This document shows, one piece after another, positions 54,102 through 61,028 of a stretch of 64,000 nt of DNA (positions within the stretch are counted from its first letter, which is position 1; the number at the start of each line of letters is the position of its first letter). The notes under the pieces are model-generated. The model saw only the letters and a list, made by a program, of their open reading frames with translations. It was not told the DNA's origin and searched no databases. This DNA is from Demequina sp. NBRC 110051 (GTDB taxonomy: Bacteria > Actinomycetota > Actinomycetes > Actinomycetales > Demequinaceae). The stretch covers positions 124,001 through 188,000 of the forward strand of contig NZ_BBRH01000008.1 in assembly GCF_002090055.1 (NCBI RefSeq), written 5' to 3'. Position numbers and translations under genes: made by a program.

Positions 54102-55280
54102 ATGGCCGCACCGCAGAATTACATCACCGCCATCAAGGTCGTCGGCGTGGGCGGCGGCGGCGTGAACGCCGTCAACCGCATGATCGACGTCGGCCTCAAG
54201 GGCGCCGAGTTCATCGCCATCAACACCGACGCTCAGGCGTTGCTGATGTCCGATGCCGACGTCAAGCTGGACATCGGCCGCGAGCTGACGCGTGGCCTGG
54301 GCGCCGGCGCCGACCCCGAGGTGGGCCGCCAGGCCGCCGAGGACCACGCCGACGAGATCGCCGAGGCGCTCAAGGGCGCCGACATGGTCTTCGTGACCGC
54401 GGGCGAGGGCGGCGGCACCGGCACGGGCGGCGCGCCCGTCGTGGCCCGCATTGCCCGCGAGCTCGATGCGCTGACCGTGGGCGTCGTGACGCGCCCGTTC
54501 GGCTTCGAGGGCCGCCGTCGCGCGGACCAGGCGGACGCCGGCATCCAGACGCTGCGCGAAGAGGTCGACACCCTCATCGTCATCCCCAACGACCGCCTGC
54601 TCGACATCTCGGACGCCCAGCTGAGCGTCCTGGGCGCCTTCGCGGCGGCCGACCAGGTCCTCCAGGGCGGCGTGCAGGGCATCACCGACCTCATCACCAC
54701 GCCCGGCCTCATCAACGTTGACTTCAACGACGTGAAGTCCGTCATGAAGGGCGCGGGCACCGCGCTCATGGGCGTCGCGAGCTCGCGCGGCGAGTCCCGC
54801 GCGCTCGAGGCCGCCGAGGGCGCGATCGCGTCGCCGCTGCTCGAGGCCTCGATCGAGGGCGCGCACGGCGTGCTGCTGTCGATTGCGGGTGGCTCGAACC
54901 TAGGCATCAAGGAGGTCGAGATGGCCGCCCGCCTGGTGCGCGAGGCCGCTCACCCCGAGGCCAACATCATCTTCGGAACCGTCATCGACGACTCGCTGGG
55001 CGACGAGCTGCGCATCACCGTGATCGCGGCAGGCTTCGACGGCGGAGCGCCGACCACGCGTCGCCACGAGGGCGCCATCGGCGGCTTCGAGAACGCCTCG
55101 GCCGCCCCGGCCGCCGCCGAGAAGGAGCCGGTCGAGGCCCCGGTGGAGCAGGCATCGGCCGGCGTCACCCCCGCGGTGCCGCAGGCGATCGATGCCGACG
55201 AGCCGGCGCCCGACACGGACGCGATCCCGGTGCGCCAGTCACGCGAGGACGTCCTGGACGTACCCGAGTTCCTGCGGTAA
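54102..55280 (+). CDS. ftsZ: cell division protein FtsZ
   Basis: Tubulin-like GTPase forming the Z ring. 392 residues: [21 protein letters not shown], the G-box [35 protein letters not shown] and the T7 loop [11 protein letters not shown]. The variable linker (about 318-380) carries a GGCATCGGCC core, and the C-terminal peptide [10 protein letters not shown] is the SepF/FtsW-binding tail. ATG 54102 with GGGAG at 54089-54093 preferred over ATG 54087. Own promoter upstream. Confidence 0.98.
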   Translation: MAAPQNYITAIKVVGVGGGGVNAVNRMIDVGLKGAEFIAINTDAQALLMSDADVKLDIGRELTRGLGAGADPEVGRQAAEDHADEIAEALKGADMVFVTAGEGGGTGTGGAPVVARIARELDALTVGVVTRPFGFEGRRRADQADAGIQTLREEVDTLIVIPNDRLLDISDAQLSVLGAFAAADQVLQGGVQGITDLITTPGLINVDFNDVKSVMKGAGTALMGVASSRGESRALEAAEGAIASPLLEASIEGAHGVLLSIAGGSNLGIKEVEMAARLVREAAHPEANIIFGTVIDDSLGDELRITVIAAGFDGGAPTTRRHEGAIGGFENASAAPAAAEKEPVEAPVEQASAGVTPAVPQAIDADEPAPDTDAIPVRQSREDVLDVPEFLR

Positions 55281-55285
55281 CCCGC

Positions 55286-55999
55286 ATGATCGACGCCGGG
55301 CTCCCGGTCCGCGCGTTTTTCACGACGAGGGACGGGGGAGTCTCCCTCGCGCCCTACGCCTCGCTCAACGTCGCCGACCATGTGGGCGACGACCCTGCGG
55401 CGGTTCACGAGAACCGCCGCAGGGTGGAGCAGGCGGCCGATGCCGTGGTCACCTTCTTGACCGCCGAGCACGGCATCCGCGTGGCGCACGTCGACACTCC
55501 CGGTGCACCGTCGCCGCGCGCGGATGTGCTTGTGACCACGACGCCGGGCGTGGCGCTGGCGGCCATCGCGGCCGACTGTGTGCCTGTGCTGCTCCATGAC
55601 TCTGTGACGGGCGCGGTCGCGGCCGTTCACGCGGGACGGCCGGGTCTGTTCGCCGGCGTGATCGACGCCGCGTGGGCGGCGCTGCTTGATTTGCGCCCCC
55701 GAGACGCGGCGCGCGACGCGATCCGCGCGGCCATTGGGCCTGCGATCTGCGGGCGCTGCTACGAGGTGCCAGAGGACATGCGTGCCGAGGTCGCACGGCG
55801 CCACCCGCTCGCGTTCTCGCGCACGTCCTGGGGCACGCCCGCGCTCGACCTGCCGCGAGCGATTGAGGCGCGGCTGGGGGAGCTCGGCATCCGCGGCATC
55901 ACGCGCATCCCCGTGTGCACCCTCGAGGATGAGCGCGTGTTTTCCTACCGCGGCGAGCGCGTCACGGGTCGCCACGCCGGAGTCATCGTTCACCCGTGA
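55286..55999 (+). CDS. pgeF: PgeF/YfiH (DUF152) polyphenol oxidase-fold protein
   Basis: 237 residues with the copper/zinc site of the family: FTTRDGGVSLAPYASLNVADHVGDDPAAVHENR, AADCVPVLL (Cys) and AAVHAGRPGL (His). YfiH proteins act on purine nucleosides or remove misincorporated L-Ser from peptidoglycan precursors (PgeF in E. coli), and lie between ftsZ and sepF in many Gram-positives. The repeated 14-mer is at 55435-55448 (AADAVV), in a helix between the first two motifs. Confidence 0.87.
   Translation: MIDAGLPVRAFFTTRDGGVSLAPYASLNVADHVGDDPAAVHENRRRVEQAADAVVTFLTAEHGIRVAHVDTPGAPSPRADVLVTTTPGVALAAIAADCVPVLLHDSVTGAVAAVHAGRPGLFAGVIDAAWAALLDLRPRDAARDAIRAAIGPAICGRCYEVPEDMRAEVARRHPLAFSRTSWGTPALDLPRAIEARLGELGIRGITRIPVCTLEDERVFSYRGERVTGRHAGVIVHP
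55435..55448 (-). repeat. copy 10 of the repeated element
   Basis: 14 of 15 bases, in pgeF, ADAV frame. Confidence 0.9.
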
Positions 56000-56086
56000 C
56001 GGGGCGCGGCGTGTCGCTCCCGAACCTCGGCAGGATGCGCCCGTACCTTGAGAGAGAACTTCAGGTGACCACCGGCAGGAGAGATC

Positions 56087-56566
56087 ATGAGCGCCATGCG
56101 CAAGGCGATTCAGTACCTCGGCTTCGACACGAGCCAGCACGAGGACTACGACTACACGGATGAGGAGCTCGCTCCCGTGACGCACCTGCATGACGTCTCC
56201 GACGTCCGCGAGAAGCCCGAGCCTTCCCACGCCGCTCCCCGCGAGCGTCACCGCACCCCGGCATCGGCCATGTCCGAGGGCGACCTCCGTCGCATTCAGA
56301 CCATCAAGCCGCGTACGTACAACGACGCGCGCCTCATCGGCGAGGCGTTCCGTCAGGGCGTGCCGGTCATCATGAACCTCACCGAGATGTCGGACGCCGA
56401 CGCGAAGCGTCTAGTGGACTTCTCCGCCGGTCTGTCCTTCGGCCTCCACGGCTCCATTGAGCGCGTCACGACCTCGGTGTTCCTGCTGTCGCCCGCGCAC
56501 GTCGAGATCGGCGTGGACGAGGAGCCTCCCGCTCGCAAGGAGAGCGAGTTCTTCAACGAGCGCTGA
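56087..56566 (+). CDS. sepF: cell division protein SepF
   Basis: 159 residues: N-terminal amphipathic membrane-binding helix (MSAMRKAIQYLGF), disordered acidic/Pro linker (containing a CCGGCATCGGCC motif variant, 56258-56269), then the SepF core (TYNDARLIGEAFRQGVPVIMNLTEMSDADAKRLVDFSAGLSFGLHGSIERV...FLLSP). In actinobacteria it is the main membrane tether of FtsZ. RBS AGGAGAG before ATG 56087. Confidence 0.95.
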   Translation: MSAMRKAIQYLGFDTSQHEDYDYTDEELAPVTHLHDVSDVREKPEPSHAAPRERHRTPASAMSEGDLRRIQTIKPRTYNDARLIGEAFRQGVPVIMNLTEMSDADAKRLVDFSAGLSFGLHGSIERVTTSVFLLSPAHVEIGVDEEPPARKESEFFNER

Positions 56567-56573
56567 CGTCGGT

Positions 56574-56579
56574 TAGGCT
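56574..56579 (+). promoter_or_regulatory. -10 element, probable leaderless promoter of yggT
   Basis: TAGGCT ends 6 bases before the GTG at 56586; no Shine-Dalgarno sequence between them. Same geometry as at dapA and pgsA. Confidence 0.5.
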
Positions 56580-56585
56580 CACCGC

Positions 56586-56876
56586 GTGTCAGCAGCAATC
56601 TCGGTGGTGCAGTTCGTCCTGTTCCTTTTCATGATGGCCCTCATTGGCCGCATGATCCTGGGCTTTGTGATGTCGTTTTCGCGCGACTGGCGTCCCGCCG
56701 GCGCGATGCTCGTCGTCACCGAGTCGATCTTCACGGTGACGGACCCGCCGCTCAAGGCCCTGCGGAAGATCATTCCGCCGCTCCAGTTGGGACAGATCCG
56801 TTTCGATCTGGCGTTCCTGGTGCTGTTCCTTGGCTGCTCGATTCTGAGCAACATGCTCAATTACTTTGTCCCGTGA
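56586..56876 (+). CDS. YggT-family membrane protein
   Basis: 96 residues with two membrane helices (about 4-27 and 70-94) and the family loop DPPLKALRKIIPPLQLGQIRFDLAF. Usual neighbour of sepF and wag31; homologues are linked to envelope or osmotic functions and, in actinobacteria, possibly to division-site membrane organisation. GTG start placed by the -10 just upstream. Confidence 0.9.
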   Translation: MSAAISVVQFVLFLFMMALIGRMILGFVMSFSRDWRPAGAMLVVTESIFTVTDPPLKALRKIIPPLQLGQIRFDLAFLVLFLGCSILSNMLNYFVP

Positions 56877-56970
56877 CTCATGTGCGCGTCGATAGACATG
56901 TGAGTACAGTGAAAACTCATCAGCCCTGGTCGGCGCCTGCCGGCCGCGACTCAACCCGAGGTGGTCACCC

Positions 56971-57846
56971 ATGGCACTTCTGACGGCAGAGGACGTCCTC
57001 AACAAGGCGTTCTCCAAGACCAAGTACCGCGAAGGATTCGACCAGGACGAGGTCGACGACTTCCTCGACGAGGTCGCCCACACCATCTCGTCGCTCATCG
57101 CCGAGCGCGACGACCTCGCCCAGCGCCTCGCGCAGGCGCAGGCCGGTCAGCCCGTGGCGGAGGCCCCCGCACAGGGTGACAACCTCCTCCAGGCCGCGAC
57201 CGACCCCACGCCGCCCAGCGCGACCGGCATGCTCGCCATGGCGCAGAAGCTCCACGACGAGTACGTCGCCGCGGGCGAGGAGGAGCGCGACCGGCTTATC
57301 GACGAGGCCAAGACCAAGGCCGAGTCGATCGTCGAGCAGGCGGAGACCGACGCCAAGGCGCGCATGGACGACCTCGCGACCGAGCGCACCGGGCTCGAGT
57401 CGAAGATCGACGACCTGCGCCGCTTTGAGCGCGACTACCGCGGTCGTCTCAAGAGCTACCTCGAGAACTTGTTGGGCGACCTCGACCACGGTGGCGACGA
57501 GACGCCCGCCGCTCCGGCCGCGCCGTCCGCCGCTCCCGCGGTCGCGGGAGGCTTCGGTCTCGCCAGCGCCGCCGCGGCCGTGAACTCGGCCACCGAGGCG
57601 CCCGCGGAAGACGCGTCCGAGGAGGCCTCCGACGAGGTGGAGCGTCCCGAGCCCACGCCCAGCCCCTGGGCGCAGGTGCGCGACCAGTCGTCCGCCTCGG
57701 CCGTCTCCGCGCAGGAGACCGGCGAGGAGGAGGCACCCGCCTGGGGCGCCTCGCAGTACACGCCCCGCCTCGAGCTGGCCGACGACGCCGGACAGTCGAA
57801 CGTGGCCCGTACCTTCGGTGCGGAGCCCGAGGGCGAGCAGCACTAA
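56971..57846 (+). CDS. wag31: polar growth protein Wag31 (DivIVA)
   Basis: 291 residues: DivIVA domain with the actinobacterial opening LTAEDVLNKAFSKTKYREGFDQDEVDDFLDEV (1-45), a variable linker, a second coiled coil (about 85-170, DRLIDEAKTKAESIVEQAETD...FERDYRGRLKSYLENLL) and an acidic Ala/Glu tail. Recognises negatively curved membrane at poles and septa and organises apical wall synthesis. TACAGT at 56905-56910 is a possible -10. Confidence 0.96.
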   Translation: MALLTAEDVLNKAFSKTKYREGFDQDEVDDFLDEVAHTISSLIAERDDLAQRLAQAQAGQPVAEAPAQGDNLLQAATDPTPPSATGMLAMAQKLHDEYVAAGEEERDRLIDEAKTKAESIVEQAETDAKARMDDLATERTGLESKIDDLRRFERDYRGRLKSYLENLLGDLDHGGDETPAAPAAPSAAPAVAGGFGLASAAAAVNSATEAPAEDASEEASDEVERPEPTPSPWAQVRDQSSASAVSAQETGEEEAPAWGASQYTPRLELADDAGQSNVARTFGAEPEGEQH

Positions 57847-57859
57847 GACCACACCGCGC

Positions 57860-57894
57860 GGGGCGCCGCACCGGCTCAGGCTGGGCGGCGCCCC
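57860..57894 (+). terminator. hairpin after wag31
   Basis: GGGGCGCCGC (57860-57869) pairs with GCGGCGCCCC (57885-57894) across a 15-base loop, beginning 14 bases after the wag31 stop. No U-tract follows. Confidence 0.6.
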
Positions 57895-57971
57895 GTCGTG
57901 TGCCGCGCGGCGCTTTGCTCGCGCGCTGGAATCGGACTAACATCTCGTCACTACCCGAAACGAGGATGGGC

Positions 57972-58424
57972 ATGACTAGTACAGACCTGACGGTGGTGGT
58001 GATCGACCCCGCCGATCTGAAGGCCTCCGACGCGAAGGCCATGCCCGTGCGCGAGGGCGACGAGCCGTGGAAGCTCTCCGAGCTGCGTGGAATCGTGACG
58101 ACGCTCAACGAAGACGTCGAGCGACTCGTGGCCGAATTCGAGGGCGCCGAGAGCGAATTGGACGACCTCCTGCACACCTCCGAGGGTGCCGGGGATGACC
58201 AGGCCGACGCCGGCTCGACCGCCCTCGAGCGCGAGCAGGAGATGTCGATCGTCAAGAACACCCGCGAGATGCTCGAGCAGAGCATCGACGCGCTGCGCCG
58301 GGTCAAGACCGGTCACTATGGCGCGTGCCAGGTGTGCGGCCAGGGCATCGGCAAGGCTCGCCTGCAAGCGTTCCCGCGCGCCACTCACTGCGTCACCTGC
58401 AAGCAGCGCGAGGAGCGTCGTTGA
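57972..58424 (+). CDS. DksA/TraR-type zinc-finger protein
   Basis: 150 residues: acidic helical N-terminal half (ELRGIVTTLNEDVERLVAEFEGAESELDDLL, EREQEMSIVKNTREMLEQSIDALRRVKTGHYGAC) and a C4 zinc finger with CQVC and CVTC. Such DksA/TraR proteins bind RNA polymerase in other bacteria; the partner here is not known. Two starts are possible, ATG 57966 and ATG 57972; the latter is better spaced from GAGGA. The stop overlaps the TTG of lspA. Confidence 0.88.
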   Translation: MTSTDLTVVVIDPADLKASDAKAMPVREGDEPWKLSELRGIVTTLNEDVERLVAEFEGAESELDDLLHTSEGAGDDQADAGSTALEREQEMSIVKNTREMLEQSIDALRRVKTGHYGACQVCGQGIGKARLQAFPRATHCVTCKQREERR

Positions 58425-59044
58425 CCTGGCGACCAGCCTTCTGGCTGGTCGCAGCCGCCGTCGTTGCCGTTGACCAGGCCACGAAGATCTGGTCGCTGAA
58501 CACCCTGGTGCCGTATGAGAAGCACGAGGTCCTGGGCGAATGGCTCCAGATCCAGTTGGTGTTCAACTCAGGAGCGGCGTTCTCCTTGGGCGCCGACTTC
58601 ACCTGGGTGGTGACGCTCATCATGCTCGCGATCACCGTGGGCATCATCTGGTACGCGAGGCGGGCGCAGTCGCGCCTGGCGACCTGGCTGTTTGGCCTGG
58701 GTCTCGGCGGCGCCGTGGGCAACCTGATTGATCGGCTGTTCCGTGAGCCGGGCTTCATGCGCGGCCACGTGGTCGACATGATCAACTACAACAACTGGTT
58801 CGTGGGCAACGTCGCGGACATCGCGATCGTCGGCGTGGCCGTGGCGATGCTCCTCGTGACGCTCGCGGGACGCCCCGTGCTCGCGCCGGTCGGTAGTGAC
58901 GGTCAGAGTGACGGCACGGACGCCGTCGAAGGCGCGGGCGACCCCGACAGTGGCGACGCGGATGACACGCCAGCCACGGCATCGGCCGCTCCTACGGACG
59001 CCCCGTCGCCCACGACCCCCGAGCCGGGGACCCCGCGTGGCTGA
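58421..59044 (+). CDS. lspA: lipoprotein signal peptidase
   Basis: Removes signal peptides from prolipoproteins. 207 residues: four membrane helices, [18 protein letters not shown], catalytic aspartates in [22 protein letters not shown] and NVADIAI. The start is a TTG forming a TTGA overlap with the preceding stop, with AGGAG at 58411-58415. After the last helix there is a tail of about 50 acidic/Pro/Thr/Ala residues not part of LspA, which contains the repeated 15-mer (PATASAAP). Confidence 0.93.
   Translation: MTWRPAFWLVAAAVVAVDQATKIWSLNTLVPYEKHEVLGEWLQIQLVFNSGAAFSLGADFTWVVTLIMLAITVGIIWYARRAQSRLATWLFGLGLGGAVGNLIDRLFREPGFMRGHVVDMINYNNWFVGNVADIAIVGVAVAMLLVTLAGRPVLAPVGSDGQSDGTDAVEGAGDPDSGDADDTPATASAAPTDAPSPTTPEPGTPRG
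58973..58987 (+). repeat. copy 11 of the repeated element
   Basis: Exact 15-mer in the non-catalytic lspA tail, TASA frame; with its flank it reads GCCAGCCACGGCATCGGCC (58969-58987). Confidence 0.9.
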
Positions 59045-59954
59045 CACGCGTTACCTGCCCGTTCCCGACGCGCTCGTGGGGGACCGAGCCGACGCGGCGC
59101 TGTCGCGCATGCTGGGCCTATCGCGCACGAAGGCGGCCGATGTGCTCGCCGCGGGCGGCGTGATGCAGGACGGGCGCACGCTCGCGAAGTCCGACCGCGT
59201 CGGTGACGGCATGCTGATTGTTGACCTGCCCGACGAGCGCTCCGCGGCCCCCGAGCCGGAGGTCCCCGGCGGCCTCACGCTCGTTTATGAGGACGACGAC
59301 CTTGCGGTGGTCGACAAGCCCGTGGGCGTCGCCGCGCACCCCTCGCCGGGCTGGACGGGTCCCACGGTCGTGGGCGCGCTCGCCTCGGCAGGCGTCACGC
59401 TCGCGTCGTCAGGGGCGGCCGAGCGTCAGGGCATCGTGCACCGGCTCGACGTCGGCACGTCCGGCCTGATGGTCGTCGCGAAGTCGGACATCGCCTACTC
59501 GCACCTGAAGCGCGCCTTCAAGGAGCGCACGGTGGAGAAGATCTATCACGCCGTCGCGCAGGGCCACCTCGACCCCACGGCCGGCACCATCGACGCGCCG
59601 ATCGGCCGTCATCCCAGCTCGGACTGGAAGTTCGCCGTGACGCAGGACGGCCGCCCGTCCATCACGCACTACGAGGTGCTCGAGATGTTCCCCGCGGCCT
59701 CGCTGCTGGAGATCCACCTCGAGACCGGCCGCACCCACCAGATCCGTGTGCACATGGCCGCCATGCGTCACCCGCTCGCCGGCGACCTCACGTATGGCGC
59801 GGACCCCACGCTGGCCACGCGCCTGGGGCTCACCCGCCAGTGGCTCCACGCCCACGAGCTCGCCTTCGCGCACCCCACTCGCGAGGGCGAGGTGCGCGTG
59901 CGCTCCGAGTACCCCGCGGACCTCGCGGCGGCGCTGGAGAAGCTCCGCGGCTAG
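59037..59954 (+). CDS. rluD: 23S rRNA pseudouridine synthase, RluD family
   Basis: 305 residues: N-terminal S4 RNA-binding domain ([25 protein letters not shown]), then the RluA-type catalytic domain with the catalytic Asp in [15 protein letters not shown] and later [11 protein letters not shown]. Expected target is helix 69 of 23S rRNA, by homology. GTG 59037 lies inside the lspA end (8-base overlap). Confidence 0.93.
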   Translation: MADTRYLPVPDALVGDRADAALSRMLGLSRTKAADVLAAGGVMQDGRTLAKSDRVGDGMLIVDLPDERSAAPEPEVPGGLTLVYEDDDLAVVDKPVGVAAHPSPGWTGPTVVGALASAGVTLASSGAAERQGIVHRLDVGTSGLMVVAKSDIAYSHLKRAFKERTVEKIYHAVAQGHLDPTAGTIDAPIGRHPSSDWKFAVTQDGRPSITHYEVLEMFPAASLLEIHLETGRTHQIRVHMAAMRHPLAGDLTYGADPTLATRLGLTRQWLHAHELAFAHPTREGEVRVRSEYPADLAAALEKLRG

Positions 59955-59968
59955 ACCCCCCCGGCGTC

Positions 59969-60066
59969 GGTTTGGCCCACGGTGGTGAGCAGTGTGGCTG
60001 ATGAGACGCGTGCGCGCGTCACATCAGCCACGTGAGTATGCATGAGCCCCACATGTGGGCCAAACC
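59969..60066. repeat. 98-bp nested inverted repeat
   Basis: Outer arms GGTTTGGCCCAC (59969-59980) and GTGGGCCAAACC (60055-60066) are perfect 12-bp complements. Inside them a second pair, 59994-60010 and 60015-60031, are 17-base arms (GTGGCTGATGAGACGCG) with one mismatch and a 4-base loop (TGCG). It fills most of the gap between convergent rluD and the hydrolase gene. It may be a two-way terminator, a structured RNA or a short non-autonomous element; no U-tract or terminal duplication is evident. Confidence 0.85.
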
Positions 60067-60074
60067 AATCGGAA

Positions 60075-61028
60075 TCAGGGGAGGGCCGCGAGGAAATCCA
60101 GCATCGCCTCGCTGATCTGGGTGCGGGCCTCGTCGTCGTCGAGCGTCGGCGTGCCGTCGCCGGGCTGGACCCCGTAGTCGCCGAACGACGCGTGACTCGC
60201 GCCATCGATGACGGTGAAGGTGGCGTCGGTGGGAAGGTCCGCTCGGGACGCTTCGATCTTGGCGGGAGTCGACAGGCCGTCCTCGGAGGCGGAGATCGAC
60301 AGCACGGGCACGGTGAGCGACTCAGAGATGTCGCCGGCGGGGTAGGAGCCCAGGAGCATCAGCCCGGCGGCGTCCTCGTCGTCGCGGTCGTCGGCCTGCA
60401 TGGCCGCCACCGTGCCACCCAGCGAGTGCCCGGCCACCACCCACTCCGTGGCATACGGCTCGCGCAGGGGATCGGGCCAGCGCGATAGCGCCGTGAACGC
60501 GATGCCGAGGGGCTGCTTGATGATGATGACCGGATACCCGGCCTCGGCGAGCGGCAGGAGTTCGGCGACATACGCGCGGGCGTCCACACGGGCGCCGGGC
60601 TGGAACAGCACTCCCACCGCGGTGCTGTCGTTGCCCGATGGCTCGATGAGGATCTGGCTGGGGGACTCGGTGACGATCGCCTCGGCAGAACCGTCCATCG
60701 CGCTGAGTGAAGGCTCGGTGGCGCCGAACGGCGTGAGCCACACCAGGAACGCCACCCATGCCGCCGCGAGGACGTGGCCCGCGAACCGCACGGCTACCCG
60801 CCAACCCCTGCTGCGGGGCGGGCGGCGCCACGACCGCCACAGGGCGACGGTGCCGAGCACCGCCGTGCCGAGGAGCAGGACGGCGTAGGCGGGAGAGCCG
60901 TGGGTGACCGGCGACCACGCCGTGAGGAAGACCCACGCGGGAGCGAGGACCGCGGCCACGGCGACGAGGCGACCGGTCCAGATGGCCCACGTGGCCCCGG
61001 TGGCGGGGGTGGTGTCGCTGCCTGTCAT
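60075..61028 (-). CDS. membrane-anchored alpha/beta hydrolase
   Basis: 317 residues: three predicted N-terminal membrane helices (about 12-95), then an alpha/beta-hydrolase domain with the nucleophile elbow GHSLGG (VVAGHSLGGTVAAM), a late Asp (SASEDGLST) and His (GASHASFGDYG). Resembles the dienelactone-hydrolase-like PF12695 type; substrate unknown. Its ATG overlaps the hrpA stop (ATGA), so it is co-translated with the helicase. Confidence 0.83.
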   Translation of the reverse strand: MTGSDTTPATGATWAIWTGRLVAVAAVLAPAWVFLTAWSPVTHGSPAYAVLLLGTAVLGTVALWRSWRRPPRSRGWRVAVRFAGHVLAAAWVAFLVWLTPFGATEPSLSAMDGSAEAIVTESPSQILIEPSGNDSTAVGVLFQPGARVDARAYVAELLPLAEAGYPVIIIKQPLGIAFTALSRWPDPLREPYATEWVVAGHSLGGTVAAMQADDRDDEDAAGLMLLGSYPAGDISESLTVPVLSISASEDGLSTPAKIEASRADLPTDATFTVIDGASHASFGDYGVQPGDGTPTLDDDEARTQISEAMLDFLAALP

